53,331 nucleotides of DNA from Mongoliibacter sp. Its GTDB lineage: Bacteria; Bacteroidota; Bacteroidia; Cytophagales; Cyclobacteriaceae. A program made the translations under genes and the position numbers. Each line of letters opens with the position of its first letter. Position 1 is the first letter of the stretch. The notes under the pieces were generated by a model that saw nothing but the letters and a program-made list of their open reading frames with translations, was not told where the DNA came from and did not search any database. This document shows, piece by piece, positions 45,483 through 53,331 of this stretch. The stretch is from contig NZ_REBN01000157.1 of assembly GCF_007692705.1 (NCBI RefSeq), positions 1-53,331 of the forward strand, written 5' to 3'.

Positions 45483-46112
45483 TCAGTTTTTGCTTAAGTA
45501 TTCAGCAACGCCTTCTCTTGTAGCAGACATTGCTTCTTTGCCTTCTGCCCAATTAGCTGGACATACTTCACCGAATTTTTCAACATGGTGCAATGCATCT
45601 ACCAACCTGATCATTTCATCGATATTTCTTCCTAGTGGAAGATCATTGATGGTTTCTTGTCTTACCACACCTGCTTTATCAATCAAGAATGTTCCTCTGT
45701 ATGCTACAGGGGCACCTTCGAATGTAAGGTTACCTTCTTCATCGTAGTTCCACTCACCTGCCAACACACCGAAGTTGTGCGCAACTGTTTTGGAAGCATC
45801 AGCTACAAGTGGATAAGTAACGCCTTCTATACCGCCGTTTGCTTTTGGTGTCATCAACCAAGCTAAGTGCGTTTCTTCAGTATCTGTTGAAGCGCCTACT
45901 ACAGCAACGCCTCTTTTTTCGAATTCAGCAAGCTTTTCTTGGAATGCAAGAATCTCAGTTGGACACACGAAAGTGAAATCTTTCGGATAGAAAAAGAAGA
46001 CAACTTCTTTGTTTCCTATATACTGGTCTAGAGAGAATCCTTCAACGATCTCTTCGCCATTGATAACGGCAGGAACTGAGAATAAGGGTGCTTTTTTACC
46101 TACTAGTGACAT
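45483..46112 (-). CDS. Typical 2-Cys peroxiredoxin (AhpC/Prx1 type)
   Basis: The 209-aa protein has the peroxidatic cysteine C50 in DFTFVCPTE and the resolving cysteine C184 in GEVCPANW, so it is a typical 2-Cys enzyme that reduces hydrogen peroxide and alkyl peroxides in the cytoplasm. It is 29 bp downstream of the PerR/Fur-type gene on the same strand and probably shares its transcript, placing it under peroxide-responsive control. No AhpF reductase is adjacent. Confidence 0.94.
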   Translation of the reverse strand: MSLVGKKAPLFSVPAVINGEEIVEGFSLDQYIGNKEVVFFFYPKDFTFVCPTEILAFQEKLAEFEKRGVAVVGASTDTEETHLAWLMTPKANGGIEGVTYPLVADASKTVAHNFGVLAGEWNYDEEGNLTFEGAPVAYRGTFLIDKAGVVRQETINDLPLGRNIDEMIRLVDALHHVEKFGEVCPANWAEGKEAMSATREGVAEYLSKN

Positions 46113-46141
46113 AATGTAATTTATTTATTTGAATTAAATTT

Positions 46142-46558
46142 TTATTGTTTTTTTCTTCCTTTGAATACGATAGAGACATCTTCAATCTCAAAATCATTAA
46201 GTCTTTGTTTAGAAATAAAGTTTTGAAGCATTTTCTCCAACTCCTCATTTCTAAAGTCTCTGATTTCATGTGTTTCTTTGCAATAGAGATGGCTATGTGC
46301 ATCTATAATGGCATCAAAGCGCATAACTCCATTCTGATCCATAAATTTCTGGATCAATCCATTTTGAACAAAACTGTCAAGTGTTTTGTAAACAGTCCCT
46401 AGAGAAAGACTTGGATTAGCCAACTTAATGATCTCAAAAACTTGATCAGCAGTAGGGTGAGAATCCGCCTGATATAAGGCATCATAGATCACCCATCGTT
46501 GATGAGTGAATTTCAACCCGCTGTTCGTGATTTTGTTTTTGATGAATTCAGTCGTCAT
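46142..46558 (-). CDS. Fur/PerR-family transcriptional regulator
   Basis: The 138-aa protein has a Fur winged helix (KFTHQRWVIYDAL, LSLGTVYKTL) and regulatory-site residues at the PerR positions H34, D82, H88, H90 and D101 (RFDAIIDAHSHLYC). Aspartate rather than glutamate at the second site and the peroxiredoxin partner favour PerR over Fur. The structural zinc site normally made of two CxxC pairs is nearly missing: only C93 remains, and no C-terminal CxxC is present. A perfect palindrome lies 8 nt upstream of the start, so autoregulation is likely. Confidence 0.88.
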   Translation of the reverse strand: MTTEFIKNKITNSGLKFTHQRWVIYDALYQADSHPTADQVFEIIKLANPSLSLGTVYKTLDSFVQNGLIQKFMDQNGVMRFDAIIDAHSHLYCKETHEIRDFRNEELEKMLQNFISKQRLNDFEIEDVSIVFKGRKKQ

Positions 46559-46565
46559 ACTTTTT

Positions 46566-46586
46566 AAATAAGAATGATTCTTATTT
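46566..46586. promoter_or_regulatory. PerR/Fur-box-like perfect palindrome
   Basis: AAATAAGAAT-G-ATTCTTATTT is a perfect 10-1-10 inverted repeat, similar in plan to PerR and Fur boxes. It lies between the -7 element (46600-46607) and the ATG of the PerR-type gene (46558), over or just after the expected transcription start, a position that would block transcription when bound. Confidence 0.85.
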
Positions 46587-46599
46587 GATAATTACTCTA

Positions 46600-46631
46600 C
46601 AAAGATAATTATTGGCTTTTGTCTTATCAAA
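46600..46631 (-). promoter_or_regulatory. Promoter of the perR-prx operon (TTTG-N20-TATCTTTG)
   Basis: On the minus strand TTTG (46628-46631) and TATCTTTG (46600-46607) are 20 nt apart, a full match to the Bacteroidota consensus. The palindromic operator follows 13 nt downstream. Confidence 0.8.
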
Positions 46632-46867
46632 CATTTTTAAGAATTTTATTTCGTAATCGATTGCATTTAATATTATAATCAATTTATTATTTTTTAATAT
46701 AGCGTATATGATTAAAATAATTCTGATAAAATAACTTTAATCAAGTGTTTAGGTGTGTAAAATCTCTAAAAATCAGTTATAAGTTTTTCTCAATGGAAAG
46801 TATTCTGGGAATTTTTTATTTAAATTAGTAAGCAAAATGTCAATCTCCCGAATTCAGTAATATCCTC

Positions 46868-47353
46868 ATGATTAAAGTGTTATTTGTTTGCCTTGGCAAT
46901 ATATGCAGGTCACCTCTTGCGGAAGCTATTTTCAACCATAAAGTGAAAAACCTCGGACTGCAACAAAAATTAATATGCGATAGCTGTGGAACTTCAGACT
47001 ATCATATTGGAGAGTTGCCAGACGAGAGGACTCTTGCATGTCTTGAAAATCATAAAATAGCGATCAATCATAGAGCAAGAAAATTAAATAGAGTTGATAT
47101 CAGGGAGTTCGACTATCTTATTGCTATGGATCAATCCAATAAGGAAAACATTGAACAATTGATTTTCAAAAATTCCCTAAAACATAATAATGTATACTTA
47201 ATCAGAGAATTCCAACCTGATACAGATAACCTGGATGTTCCAGATCCTTATTATGGCGGACAAGATGGCTTTGAAAATGTGTATCAGATTTTGGATGATT
47301 CCATTGATCGCTTTTTAGAGCATATCAAAGTGGAGCATCAGGAATATGTTTGA
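46868..47353 (+). CDS. Low-molecular-weight protein tyrosine phosphatase family
   Basis: The 161-aa protein has the P-loop C8-LGNIC-R14 (CX5R) at the N-terminus and the general-acid aspartate in VPDPYYGG near residue 120. By fold it dephosphorylates tyrosine or small phosphate esters. Its stop overlaps the start of the fructosamine-kinase gene by 8 bp. LMW-PTP homologues beside fructosamine kinases have been linked to ribulosamine-5-phosphate dephosphorylation, so it may work on glycated proteins rather than phosphotyrosine (inference). Confidence 0.92.
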   Translation: MIKVLFVCLGNICRSPLAEAIFNHKVKNLGLQQKLICDSCGTSDYHIGELPDERTLACLENHKIAINHRARKLNRVDIREFDYLIAMDQSNKENIEQLIFKNSLKHNNVYLIREFQPDTDNLDVPDPYYGGQDGFENVYQILDDSIDRFLEHIKVEHQEYV

Positions 47354-48221
47354 TAATTCAGAATTTTTTGAGAAAGTAGTTTTTTTAAGTTTGGGGAAAA
47401 GAGTTCCCATCAGTCAAGCAAAACTCATTGCTGCTGGAAATATCAATCAAGGAGTATTGTTGGAAGCCAGAGATGCCAAGTTTTTTCTGAAAATCAACTT
47501 CGAATCCAGTGAAGATATTTTTGAAAAAGAGGCGGAGGGTCTGAAGTCTCTCAGTCTAAATACACCACTACAGGTCCCTAAAGTACATGGTTCTGGCAGA
47601 ATTGGAGATCAAAATTTTCTGTTAATGGATTGGGTGAAATCTGACAATACCAGTCCAAGCTATTGGAAGGAATTAGGTATGGGCTTAGCACAACTGCACA
47701 TGGCGACAAGATCTGAATTTGGATACCATACTGACAATTATATCGCCTCCTTGGTCCAAACTAACAGTTATAAGGCTTCCTGGACTGATTTTTTTGTTGA
47801 GAATAGACTGGAGCCAATGATGGGAAAAGCTTATTATGAAGGTTTGGTTTCTTTGGAGTATTATAAAAGATTTCAGCAGATTTATCCCTTGCTGCAGTCT
47901 ATTTTTCCAAATGAAAAGCCTTCGTTATTACATGGTGACCTCTGGTCGGGAAATGTCATGAGAGGTTTAAAAGGAAGTCCTGTATTGATTGATCCGGCAG
48001 TTTACTATGGACATAGAGAAATGGACTTGGCATTTTCGAAATTATTTGGGGGTTTTGATGATGAATTTTATGAGGCTTACAACACTTTATTTCCTCTAGA
48101 GCCGGATTTTGAAGAGAGGGTGCCGATTTATAACCTTTATCCACTTTTGGTCCACTTACTTTTATTTGGAAAAAGCTACCTGGCAGGAATTGAAAAGACT
48201 GTAAATAGACTTTTAGGATAA
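47346..48221 (+). CDS. Fructosamine/ribulosamine kinase family protein
   Basis: The 291-aa protein has a protein-kinase-like fold with the catalytic HGDLWSGN motif near residue 198 and IDPAVYYGHREMDLAF as the metal-binding part. Family members phosphorylate the 3-OH of ketoamine adducts on proteins so that they come off, which repairs glycation. Overlap with the LMW-PTP gene shows tight coupling. The 3' end overlaps the convergent aspartate kinase by 9 bp. Confidence 0.92.
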   Translation: MFDNSEFFEKVVFLSLGKRVPISQAKLIAAGNINQGVLLEARDAKFFLKINFESSEDIFEKEAEGLKSLSLNTPLQVPKVHGSGRIGDQNFLLMDWVKSDNTSPSYWKELGMGLAQLHMATRSEFGYHTDNYIASLVQTNSYKASWTDFFVENRLEPMMGKAYYEGLVSLEYYKRFQQIYPLLQSIFPNEKPSLLHGDLWSGNVMRGLKGSPVLIDPAVYYGHREMDLAFSKLFGGFDDEFYEAYNTLFPLEPDFEERVPIYNLYPLLVHLLLFGKSYLAGIEKTVNRLLG

Positions 48222-49484
48222 AGGTGTCATGACCGTTTGGAATGTAGCCCTGGTAACTTGTTCCAAAAGTACATTTCTGTTTTTGATGCAATCCTCCACC
48301 AGTGCGGAGTGAGGATTTTTGATAGTAAGGAGCTGTAATCCCTCATTGTACCGAATTTCAAAGTCATCTTGAAGTTTTTCGATCAGTTTTTCGAGTTTGA
48401 ATACTTCTTTGTCTATGACAATAGAGATGCTGATTGCCGAGTTTTGTAAAAGGTTTACCCTGAGTTTAAGTTTTTCTAACTCAGCAAAGACTTTGTGGAT
48501 ATGGGATTCATTGATAAATGTAAAATCTGTCACTTTAAAACTGACCAGTATTTGTTCGTCTTTTACCACCAGGCAGGGAATTTTATTTATTACAGGCACA
48601 TGATGGATTTTAGTTCCACTGGCCTCCGGATCAAGAAATGACTTGACGAAAAGTGGGATAGAATGATTGGCTAGGGGCTTGATAGTTTTGGGGTGTATTA
48701 CAGATGCACCGTAATATGTAAGTTCGGCGGCCTCTCTGTAGTCCAGTTCATCAAATTTCACTGTATTGTTGAATCTTTTGGGATCGGCATTCAAGACTCC
48801 TGCCACATCTTTCCAAATGGTAACGGAATTGGACTTCAGGCAGGTGGCAAAAATCGCAGCAGAGAAATCAGAGCCTTCGCGCCCCAAAGTGGTAGTTTTC
48901 CCTGTATTACTTTGACCGATGAAACCCTGTGTTAAAACCGGAAACTGCATCAACTTGGGTAAAAGGTATTTTTGGATCTTCTGCTTGGTCTTCTCCCAGT
49001 CTAATTTTGCAAAGCGGAAATCCTCATTGGTCACAATCAATTCCCTGGCGTCTTGCCAAAGACAAAACAGCCCTTGGTCACATAGGTATTCTTGAATAAT
49101 ACGCGATGCAATGAGCTCTCCAAAGCTAATGATGCCATCATAAGCTTCATCGTAGTTATCTTTGTTGATTTGTCGGTCCAAGGTCCGTGTAAGCTTCAGG
49201 AATAAATTCTCAATCCCGGAAAAAATAGGATGAGACTGTGCGAATAAACCATTACAGATGTTCAGATGGTAATTTTTTAAAATTGTAATATTCGAAGAAT
49301 AGTCTTCATGGATGAGCTTTTTGTTAAGTATGACTTCTAAGGCATTTGTGGTTTTTCCCATGGCCGAAACCACAATTACAGTATGATTTCGCAATCGATT
49401 GTGCAAAATTTTGGATAAGTTTTTAACTGAATCCGCATCTTTGGTCGAAGCCCCTCCAAATTTGAAAATAAAAGTTTTTGCCAT
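48213..49484 (-). CDS. Aspartate kinase (monofunctional)
   Basis: The 423-aa protein starts with KFGGAST, the nucleotide-binding signature of aspartokinases, and has a GREGSDFSAA segment near residue 212 and a C-terminal ACT-like region (about 300-423) for allosteric control. It phosphorylates aspartate as the first step to lysine, threonine and methionine. No homoserine dehydrogenase is fused. It is divergent from fbp, 59 bp apart. Confidence 0.92.
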   Translation of the reverse strand: MAKTFIFKFGGASTKDADSVKNLSKILHNRLRNHTVIVVSAMGKTTNALEVILNKKLIHEDYSSNITILKNYHLNICNGLFAQSHPIFSGIENLFLKLTRTLDRQINKDNYDEAYDGIISFGELIASRIIQEYLCDQGLFCLWQDARELIVTNEDFRFAKLDWEKTKQKIQKYLLPKLMQFPVLTQGFIGQSNTGKTTTLGREGSDFSAAIFATCLKSNSVTIWKDVAGVLNADPKRFNNTVKFDELDYREAAELTYYGASVIHPKTIKPLANHSIPLFVKSFLDPEASGTKIHHVPVINKIPCLVVKDEQILVSFKVTDFTFINESHIHKVFAELEKLKLRVNLLQNSAISISIVIDKEVFKLEKLIEKLQDDFEIRYNEGLQLLTIKNPHSALVEDCIKNRNVLLEQVTRATFQTVMTPLS

Positions 49485-49543
49485 AAAAATTAATTTGTAA
49501 TTTTCGAAAGATATAAATCCTAAATATAATTTTTCTAATATTC

Positions 49544-50581
49544 ATGAAAATTAAACAATACACTCCGGACAAGTCTGGTCTTGCCTATTCAGTGGGAGTC
49601 ACTTTGGACAGATTCATTAAGATCAAACAAGAAGATTTTCCATTTGCCTCAGGCGAATTGTCGCAATTGCTCAGAGATATTGCGTTGGCATCAAAGATAG
49701 TAAATCGTGAAACCAATCGCGCAGGACTTGCCAATATAGGAGGTGCATTTGGTCAGACAAACGTACAGGGAGAAGAACAGCAGAAGTTGGATGTCATTGC
49801 GAATATCCGTTTTATGCGCGCCTTGTCAAAAGGCGGTGAAGTCTGTGCCATTGTTTCCGAAGAAGATGATGAGGTGATTGACCTGCAAAATAAGTCGGGA
49901 AAATATGTTGTGGCTATAGACCCTTTGGATGGTTCCTCTAATATTGATGTGAACATTTCTATAGGAACCATATTTTCCATTTACAGAAGGGTGACACCAG
50001 TGGGTAGCCCTATTCAAATTGAAGATATTATGCAGGCAGGGGCCAATCAGGTGGCTTCAGGATATGTGCTGTATGGATCGTCTACCATGTTGGTATACAC
50101 TACAGGGCACGGTGTGAATGGCTTTACCTATGAGCCTTCATTGGGGGAGTTCTTCCTTTCCCATCCTGACATGAAAGCACCCAAAGATGGTAAGATTTAC
50201 AGTATCAATGAGGGTGCTTATAATCACTTTGACGATGGTTTGAAATCATATATCACCGAATGTAAAAAAAGAGAATACAGTGCAAGGTATATTGGCAGTT
50301 TGGTTGCAGATTTTCATAGAAACCTTCTGAAAGGAGGGATTTACATCTATCCAGGCACCAATAAAGCGCCTAATGGAAAGCTTAGGCTTTTGTATGAAGC
50401 GAACGCACTCGCTTTCATCGCCGAGCAGGCAGGTGCTAAGGCTACAGACGGTAAACAAAGGATTTTGGAAATTGAACCTAGCTCGCTGCATCAAAGGACT
50501 CCTCTATATATAGGGTCAAATGTAATGGTGGATGAAGTTGAGTTTTTTCAGAAAAAAGCACTATCAACTGTCACTCAATAA
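49544..50581 (+). CDS. fbp: Fructose-1,6-bisphosphatase class I
   Basis: The 345-aa enzyme has the class I metal site [12 protein letters not shown] near residues 125-136, EEDD upstream for metal, and a [10 protein letters not shown] segment in the substrate region. It makes fructose-6-phosphate in gluconeogenesis. It is followed by a strong terminator and by a convergent small gene. Confidence 0.96.
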   Translation: MKIKQYTPDKSGLAYSVGVTLDRFIKIKQEDFPFASGELSQLLRDIALASKIVNRETNRAGLANIGGAFGQTNVQGEEQQKLDVIANIRFMRALSKGGEVCAIVSEEDDEVIDLQNKSGKYVVAIDPLDGSSNIDVNISIGTIFSIYRRVTPVGSPIQIEDIMQAGANQVASGYVLYGSSTMLVYTTGHGVNGFTYEPSLGEFFLSHPDMKAPKDGKIYSINEGAYNHFDDGLKSYITECKKREYSARYIGSLVADFHRNLLKGGIYIYPGTNKAPNGKLRLLYEANALAFIAEQAGAKATDGKQRILEIEPSSLHQRTPLYIGSNVMVDEVEFFQKKALSTVTQ

Positions 50582-50588
50582 ATCAAAA

Positions 50589-50624
50589 AGGCTGTCAATT
50601 CTGTTGACAGCCTGTTGTTTTTTT
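50589..50624 (+). terminator. Intrinsic terminator of fbp
   Basis: AGGCTGTCAA (50589-50598) pairs perfectly with TTGACAGCCT (50604-50613) around a TTCTG loop and is followed by GTTG and seven Ts, starting 8 nt after the fbp stop. It touches the stop of the convergent 97-aa gene. Confidence 0.9.
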
Positions 50625-50916
50625 ACTTACTATATTTCTTCCGAATTTCTATTTTTTGGACTTGTCGGTCAATCATAGCTCTTGTCAGTTCCTCAGCCAT
50701 ATTTTCTGGAGGAGACTCATGGAGGATTTTTTTCAGTTTTTCCTCACCAATGTCTATACGATAGCAAATTTGTAACAAACGTTCAAATTCTCTGTCCAAC
50801 ATCCGGTGCACAATGGGAACTAAAAGACGGAAAAGGGAATCCTCATCAGCCACTTTAGTCTCTACAGGTAAATCAAAATCCTTTTTAAGAATACTGAGTA
50901 CTTCTTCCGCTACCAT
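50623..50916 (-). CDS. Small cytoplasmic protein of unknown function
   Basis: The 97-aa protein looks largely helical and highly charged, with a central LFRLLVPIVHRMLDREFERLL segment, no signal peptide and no membrane part. I do not recognise a named family. It starts 26 bp after the DUF5606 gene on the same strand and 530 bp from engB, so it may belong to their operon. Its 3' end meets the fbp terminator. Confidence 0.7.
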   Translation of the reverse strand: MVAEEVLSILKKDFDLPVETKVADEDSLFRLLVPIVHRMLDREFERLLQICYRIDIGEEKLKKILHESPPENMAEELTRAMIDRQVQKIEIRKKYSK

Positions 50917-50942
50917 GTGATTTCAAGATCAAATAATTCCTT

Positions 50943-51386
50943 TTATTCGGAGGAATTATCTTCTTTCTGATTTTCTTCTGAATCTTCCGTTTCTTGGAGT
51001 GCTTCAGGAGCATGTGTTCGTATGATTTTGTACCATGCTACCAGTTTTTTGATGTCTGAGGGATACACTTTGCTTTCATCATATTCTGGAAGAACGTGCT
51101 TCAAAAATGACCTTAGCTCTTCAGCATCGGCTCCGTTTTCAAGCCCAAGGTCTCCTTCAAACTCCTTTTCAATAGTAGCCATCACATCTTTAAGTGCTGT
51201 GGCTCCTTCTTCATTCATGGTATAAATGGAAATCTCGGCAAGAATACTTACCCTATGGCTGGCACCTACTACGAGTTTGGACTTCTTTTCGTCAAGACTT
51301 TCCAGAATGACCCCACCTTTGGTAGGTTTTAATATTTTGTACAATCCAGGCTTGCCGGATACAGTTGCTATTTCATTAAAATTCAT
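50943..51386 (-). CDS. DUF5606 family protein
   Basis: The 147-aa protein starts MNFNEIATVSGKPGLYKILK, a segment typical of DUF5606 in Bacteroidota, with VGASHRVSILAEISIYT next and an acidic C-terminal tail rich in Glu/Asp/Ser. The function is unknown. It is cytoplasmic. A TTG-N19-TATATTTG promoter lies just upstream. The order engB, DUF5606, 97-aa gene on one strand suggests a loosely linked group. Confidence 0.85.
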   Translation of the reverse strand: MNFNEIATVSGKPGLYKILKPTKGGVILESLDEKKSKLVVGASHRVSILAEISIYTMNEEGATALKDVMATIEKEFEGDLGLENGADAEELRSFLKHVLPEYDESKVYPSDIKKLVAWYKIIRTHAPEALQETEDSEENQKEDNSSE

Positions 51387-51408
51387 AAACTATGCTGTTT
51401 TGCGGCTA

Positions 51409-51438
51409 CAAATATAGAACATACCTTTTAATGCCCAA
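51409..51438 (-). promoter_or_regulatory. Promoter of the DUF5606 gene (TTG-N19-TATATTTG)
   Basis: On the minus strand TATATTTG (51409-51416) matches TAnnTTTG and a TTG lies 19 nt upstream (51436-51438). The start codon is 22 nt downstream. This puts a promoter between engB and the DUF5606 gene. Confidence 0.6.
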
Positions 51439-51444
51439 GGTTTA

Positions 51445-52050
51445 CTAGAGGCTATCATAATATTCAGTGACTTCATTTTCTATAAACTCCAAGACATCCT
51501 CCTTACCTTCAGCATTTTGTGCGGAAGTGATAAAATACTGGGGAGCCTCACCGAAAATTCTGACACATTCTTCCAAAAACTTATGAACAGACTGGTTGGT
51601 TTTCGATTTTCCTTGCTTATCGGATTTTGTAAAGATGATAACAAACGGAATTTCATTTTGTCCACACCAAGTAATAAATTCCAAATCTATTTTTTGCGGT
51701 TCCAATCTACTGTCTACCAAAACACAAAGCGCTACCAGATTATCCCGATTCGTCAGGTAGTCACTGATCATTTTTTCCCAGGTATTTTTAATGCCTTTGC
51801 TGACTTTTGCAAATCCATAGCCAGGTAAATCTACCATATACCATTTGTCATTGATGTCAAAATGGTTAATCAATTGGGTTTTTCCTGGTCTACCGGAAAT
51901 CTTCGCCAAGCTTTTATGGTTGGTCAGCATATTGATCAAAGAGCTTTTTCCAACATTAGACCTGCCTATAAAGGCAAATTCAGGTTTGGTCGGAGCTGGG
52001 CATTTTTTATAATCTGTGTTGCTAATGACAAATTTTGCGTACTTGATCAT
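51445..52050 (-). CDS. engB: Ribosome biogenesis GTP-binding protein EngB/YihA/YsxC
   Basis: The 201-aa TRAFAC GTPase has G1 GRSNVGKSS near 29-37, G3 DLPGYGFAKVSKG near 74-86 and G4 TKSDK near 140. EngB helps to assemble the 50S subunit and is usually essential. Length is normal. It is divergent from ubiE/menG, separated by 161 bp, and it precedes the DUF5606 gene. Confidence 0.96.
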   Translation of the reverse strand: MIKYAKFVISNTDYKKCPAPTKPEFAFIGRSNVGKSSLINMLTNHKSLAKISGRPGKTQLINHFDINDKWYMVDLPGYGFAKVSKGIKNTWEKMISDYLTNRDNLVALCVLVDSRLEPQKIDLEFITWCGQNEIPFVIIFTKSDKQGKSKTNQSVHKFLEECVRIFGEAPQYFITSAQNAEGKEDVLEFIENEVTEYYDSL

Positions 52051-52211
52051 GATCTATATATTTTTTGTAAAGGTAAGTCTTTTGTTTCAATTACAGATTG
52101 TGTTGATGTCTAGTCTTCTGCTTACTTTAGGGCGACTTTAATTCATTACTTATCAACATTTTTCATATGCTCGGGTTTACTTAGTAATATTGCACAATTA
52201 AATAAAGACCA

Positions 52212-52934
52212 ATGTCAGTAGTACCGTATAAAGACAAGCAAGAAGGAAAGAAGGAGCAGGTTGCTGAAATGTTCAATAACATCAGTAAGAAATATGATTT
52301 TTTAAATCATTTACTTAGCCTTGGAATAGATATTATCTGGAGAAAAAAGGCCATTAAACACCTGAAAAAAGATCAACCTAAGTTGATTTTGGACATTGCC
52401 ACAGGAACGGGTGACTTTGCTATAGAGGCACTTGCCCTTAATCCGGATAAGGTTATTGGTGTGGATATTTCTGAAGGAATGCTCAATGAGGGGAGAAAAA
52501 AAATGAAGAAGCGAAAGCTGGACCACATCATTGATATGCAGCTGGGCGATTCTGAGAAGTTGTTGTTTGAGGATAATAAGTTCGATGCTGTCATCGTTTC
52601 TTTTGGAGTTAGAAACTTCGAAAATCTTGAAAAGGGATTGGCAGATATGTATAGGGTACTACGTCCAGGTGGTAAGACAGTGATCGTGGAATTTTCCAAA
52701 CCAAAGAAATTCCCGATGAAGCAAGGATATAATTTTTATTTCAAATATATTTTGCCTCAAATCGGTAAACTTGTATCCAAGGACAATTCAGCCTATACTT
52801 ACCTTCCAGAATCCGTACAGGCATTTCCGGATGGAGATAATTTCCTGGCAATTTTGGAGAAAGTTGGCTTTAAACACACAAAATGCAAACCATTAACATT
52901 CGGTATAAGCTCAATTTACATTGGAGAAAAGTAG
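52212..52934 (+). CDS. ubiE: Demethylmenaquinone / 2-polyprenyl-benzoquinol methyltransferase
   Basis: The 240-aa class I SAM methyltransferase has [11 protein letters not shown] near residue 57, GVDISEGML and [15 protein letters not shown], all typical of UbiE/MenG. In a menaquinone-using Bacteroidota cell it should carry out the last step of menaquinone synthesis. Its last 52 bp overlap the porT-like gene in another frame, so they are coupled; this order is common in the phylum. Confidence 0.95.
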   Translation: MSVVPYKDKQEGKKEQVAEMFNNISKKYDFLNHLLSLGIDIIWRKKAIKHLKKDQPKLILDIATGTGDFAIEALALNPDKVIGVDISEGMLNEGRKKMKKRKLDHIIDMQLGDSEKLLFEDNKFDAVIVSFGVRNFENLEKGLADMYRVLRPGGKTVIVEFSKPKKFPMKQGYNFYFKYILPQIGKLVSKDNSAYTYLPESVQAFPDGDNFLAILEKVGFKHTKCKPLTFGISSIYIGEK

Positions 52935-53331
52935 TCCTTTTTGCAATAGGGATTACACTTCTTGGCAGTGAAGGTTTTGCTCAGGCAAGATTTAATACTA
53001 TCAGTAGGGCAGGCCAAGATGACAAATTATTGTCTTATGGTTTCTTCCTTGCAGGTCATACCAATTATTACCAAATGAAGTACTCTGATGCTTTTTTGGA
53101 TCCTAATAATGCTTCAGCTTCAAGAGTGAGAAGTATTGTTCCTGTATTTTCTCCAGGATTTTCACTGGGTTTCTTGGCGGTATTTCGTGTTCATGATCAG
53201 TTCAATATCATGCTGACCCCTAAAATTGGGTTTTACGAGTTTAGGACGGATATAAATTATTTCACTGATAGTGCAGTTCCCGAGCCTGGAAATGGTCAAG
53301 CTACTCCTTTTGTGCCAACCAATGATGTAGC
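52883..53331 (+). CDS. porT: PorT-like T9SS outer-membrane protein, partial
   Basis: From ATG at 52883 the frame is open to the window end (149 codons). The product has an N-terminal signal peptide (about 1-33, ending near GFAQ) and then a [20 protein letters not shown] segment and beta-strand-like repeats as in PorT-type barrels of the type IX secretion machinery. Its position overlapping the end of ubiE fits the usual ubiE-porT neighbourhood. It links well with the T9SS-sorted protein at 37840. Confidence 0.75.
   Translation, partial: MQTINIRYKLNLHWRKVVLFAIGITLLGSEGFAQARFNTISRAGQDDKLLSYGFFLAGHTNYYQMKYSDAFLDPNNASASRVRSIVPVFSPGFSLGFLAVFRVHDQFNIMLTPKIGFYEFRTDINYFTDSAVPEPGNGQATPFVPTNDV

Larger units (their letters stand above)
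46559..46867. other. 309-bp divergent intergenic region, regulatory
   Basis: It holds the perR/prx promoter and palindrome (listed separately) and further AT-rich DNA upstream of the phosphatase gene. No ORF or RNA structure is supported, and I see no clean TAnnTTTG for the rightward gene. Confidence 0.6.

Overview
The window reads as chromosomal DNA from a Bacteroidota member, most likely order Cytophagales and near Cyclobacteriaceae (Algoriphagus-like); the family placement is inference. Signs are AT-rich DNA, -7 promoter elements of the TAnnTTTG type (with a TTTG -33 element in the two best cases), a C-terminal type IX secretion sorting domain, a PorT-like gene, a DUF5606 gene and many secreted proteins or lipoproteins. 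Gene density is high and most genes are housekeeping. I see no prophage, transposase, CRISPR array or rRNA.

Layout. 1-4728: 5' end of rlmN, a solitary Mrr-type restriction endonuclease, a 470-bp gene-free stretch with two strong inverted repeats, an App1-like phosphatase, an acyltransferase-3 and a membrane LytTR regulator. 4937-7381: a DapA/NanA-family lyase with a sodium:solute symporter. 7338-13815 (minus): a compact run of M1 peptidase, GDPD-family esterase, MFS transporter, trehalase and purple-acid-phosphatase-like enzyme. 14108-24678: PAS histidine kinase, gcvP, M28 peptidase, an outer-membrane barrel, an orphan secreted protein, a TlpA-like lipoprotein and a DEAD-box helicase.

24811-34934: dihydroorotase, tRNA-His with a near-consensus promoter and terminator, a 47-codon ORF closed by its own GAAA-loop terminator, a three-gene glycogen/alpha-glucan module (debranching enzyme, GT4, GH57), a small lipoprotein operon that includes a RidA-like protein with a lipobox, a medium-chain dehydrogenase, a Cof-type HAD phosphatase and an AT-rich orphan. 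34989-41469: DUF2461 protein, a YefM/YoeB toxin-antitoxin pair whose toxin carries an in-frame stop, murF, a large FG-GAP/T9SS secreted protein, panB and a PyrR-like PRTase.

41555-53331: rsgA, a Stealth-family sugar-phosphate transferase with a GT2-like enzyme and a divergent FkbM methyltransferase, a peroxiredoxin with a PerR/Fur-type regulator under a perfect palindrome, a low-molecular-weight phosphatase overlapping a fructosamine kinase (probable protein-deglycation pair), aspartate kinase, fbp, two small uncharacterised proteins, engB, ubiE/menG and the start of porT.

No clearly new multi-gene system stands out. The items most worth a second look are the dead YoeB toxin beside an intact antitoxin, the structured intergenic element next to mrr, the small ORF behind tRNA-His, the mismatched tRNA-His stems, the lipoprotein-type RidA, and the PerR homologue that lacks most structural-zinc cysteines.
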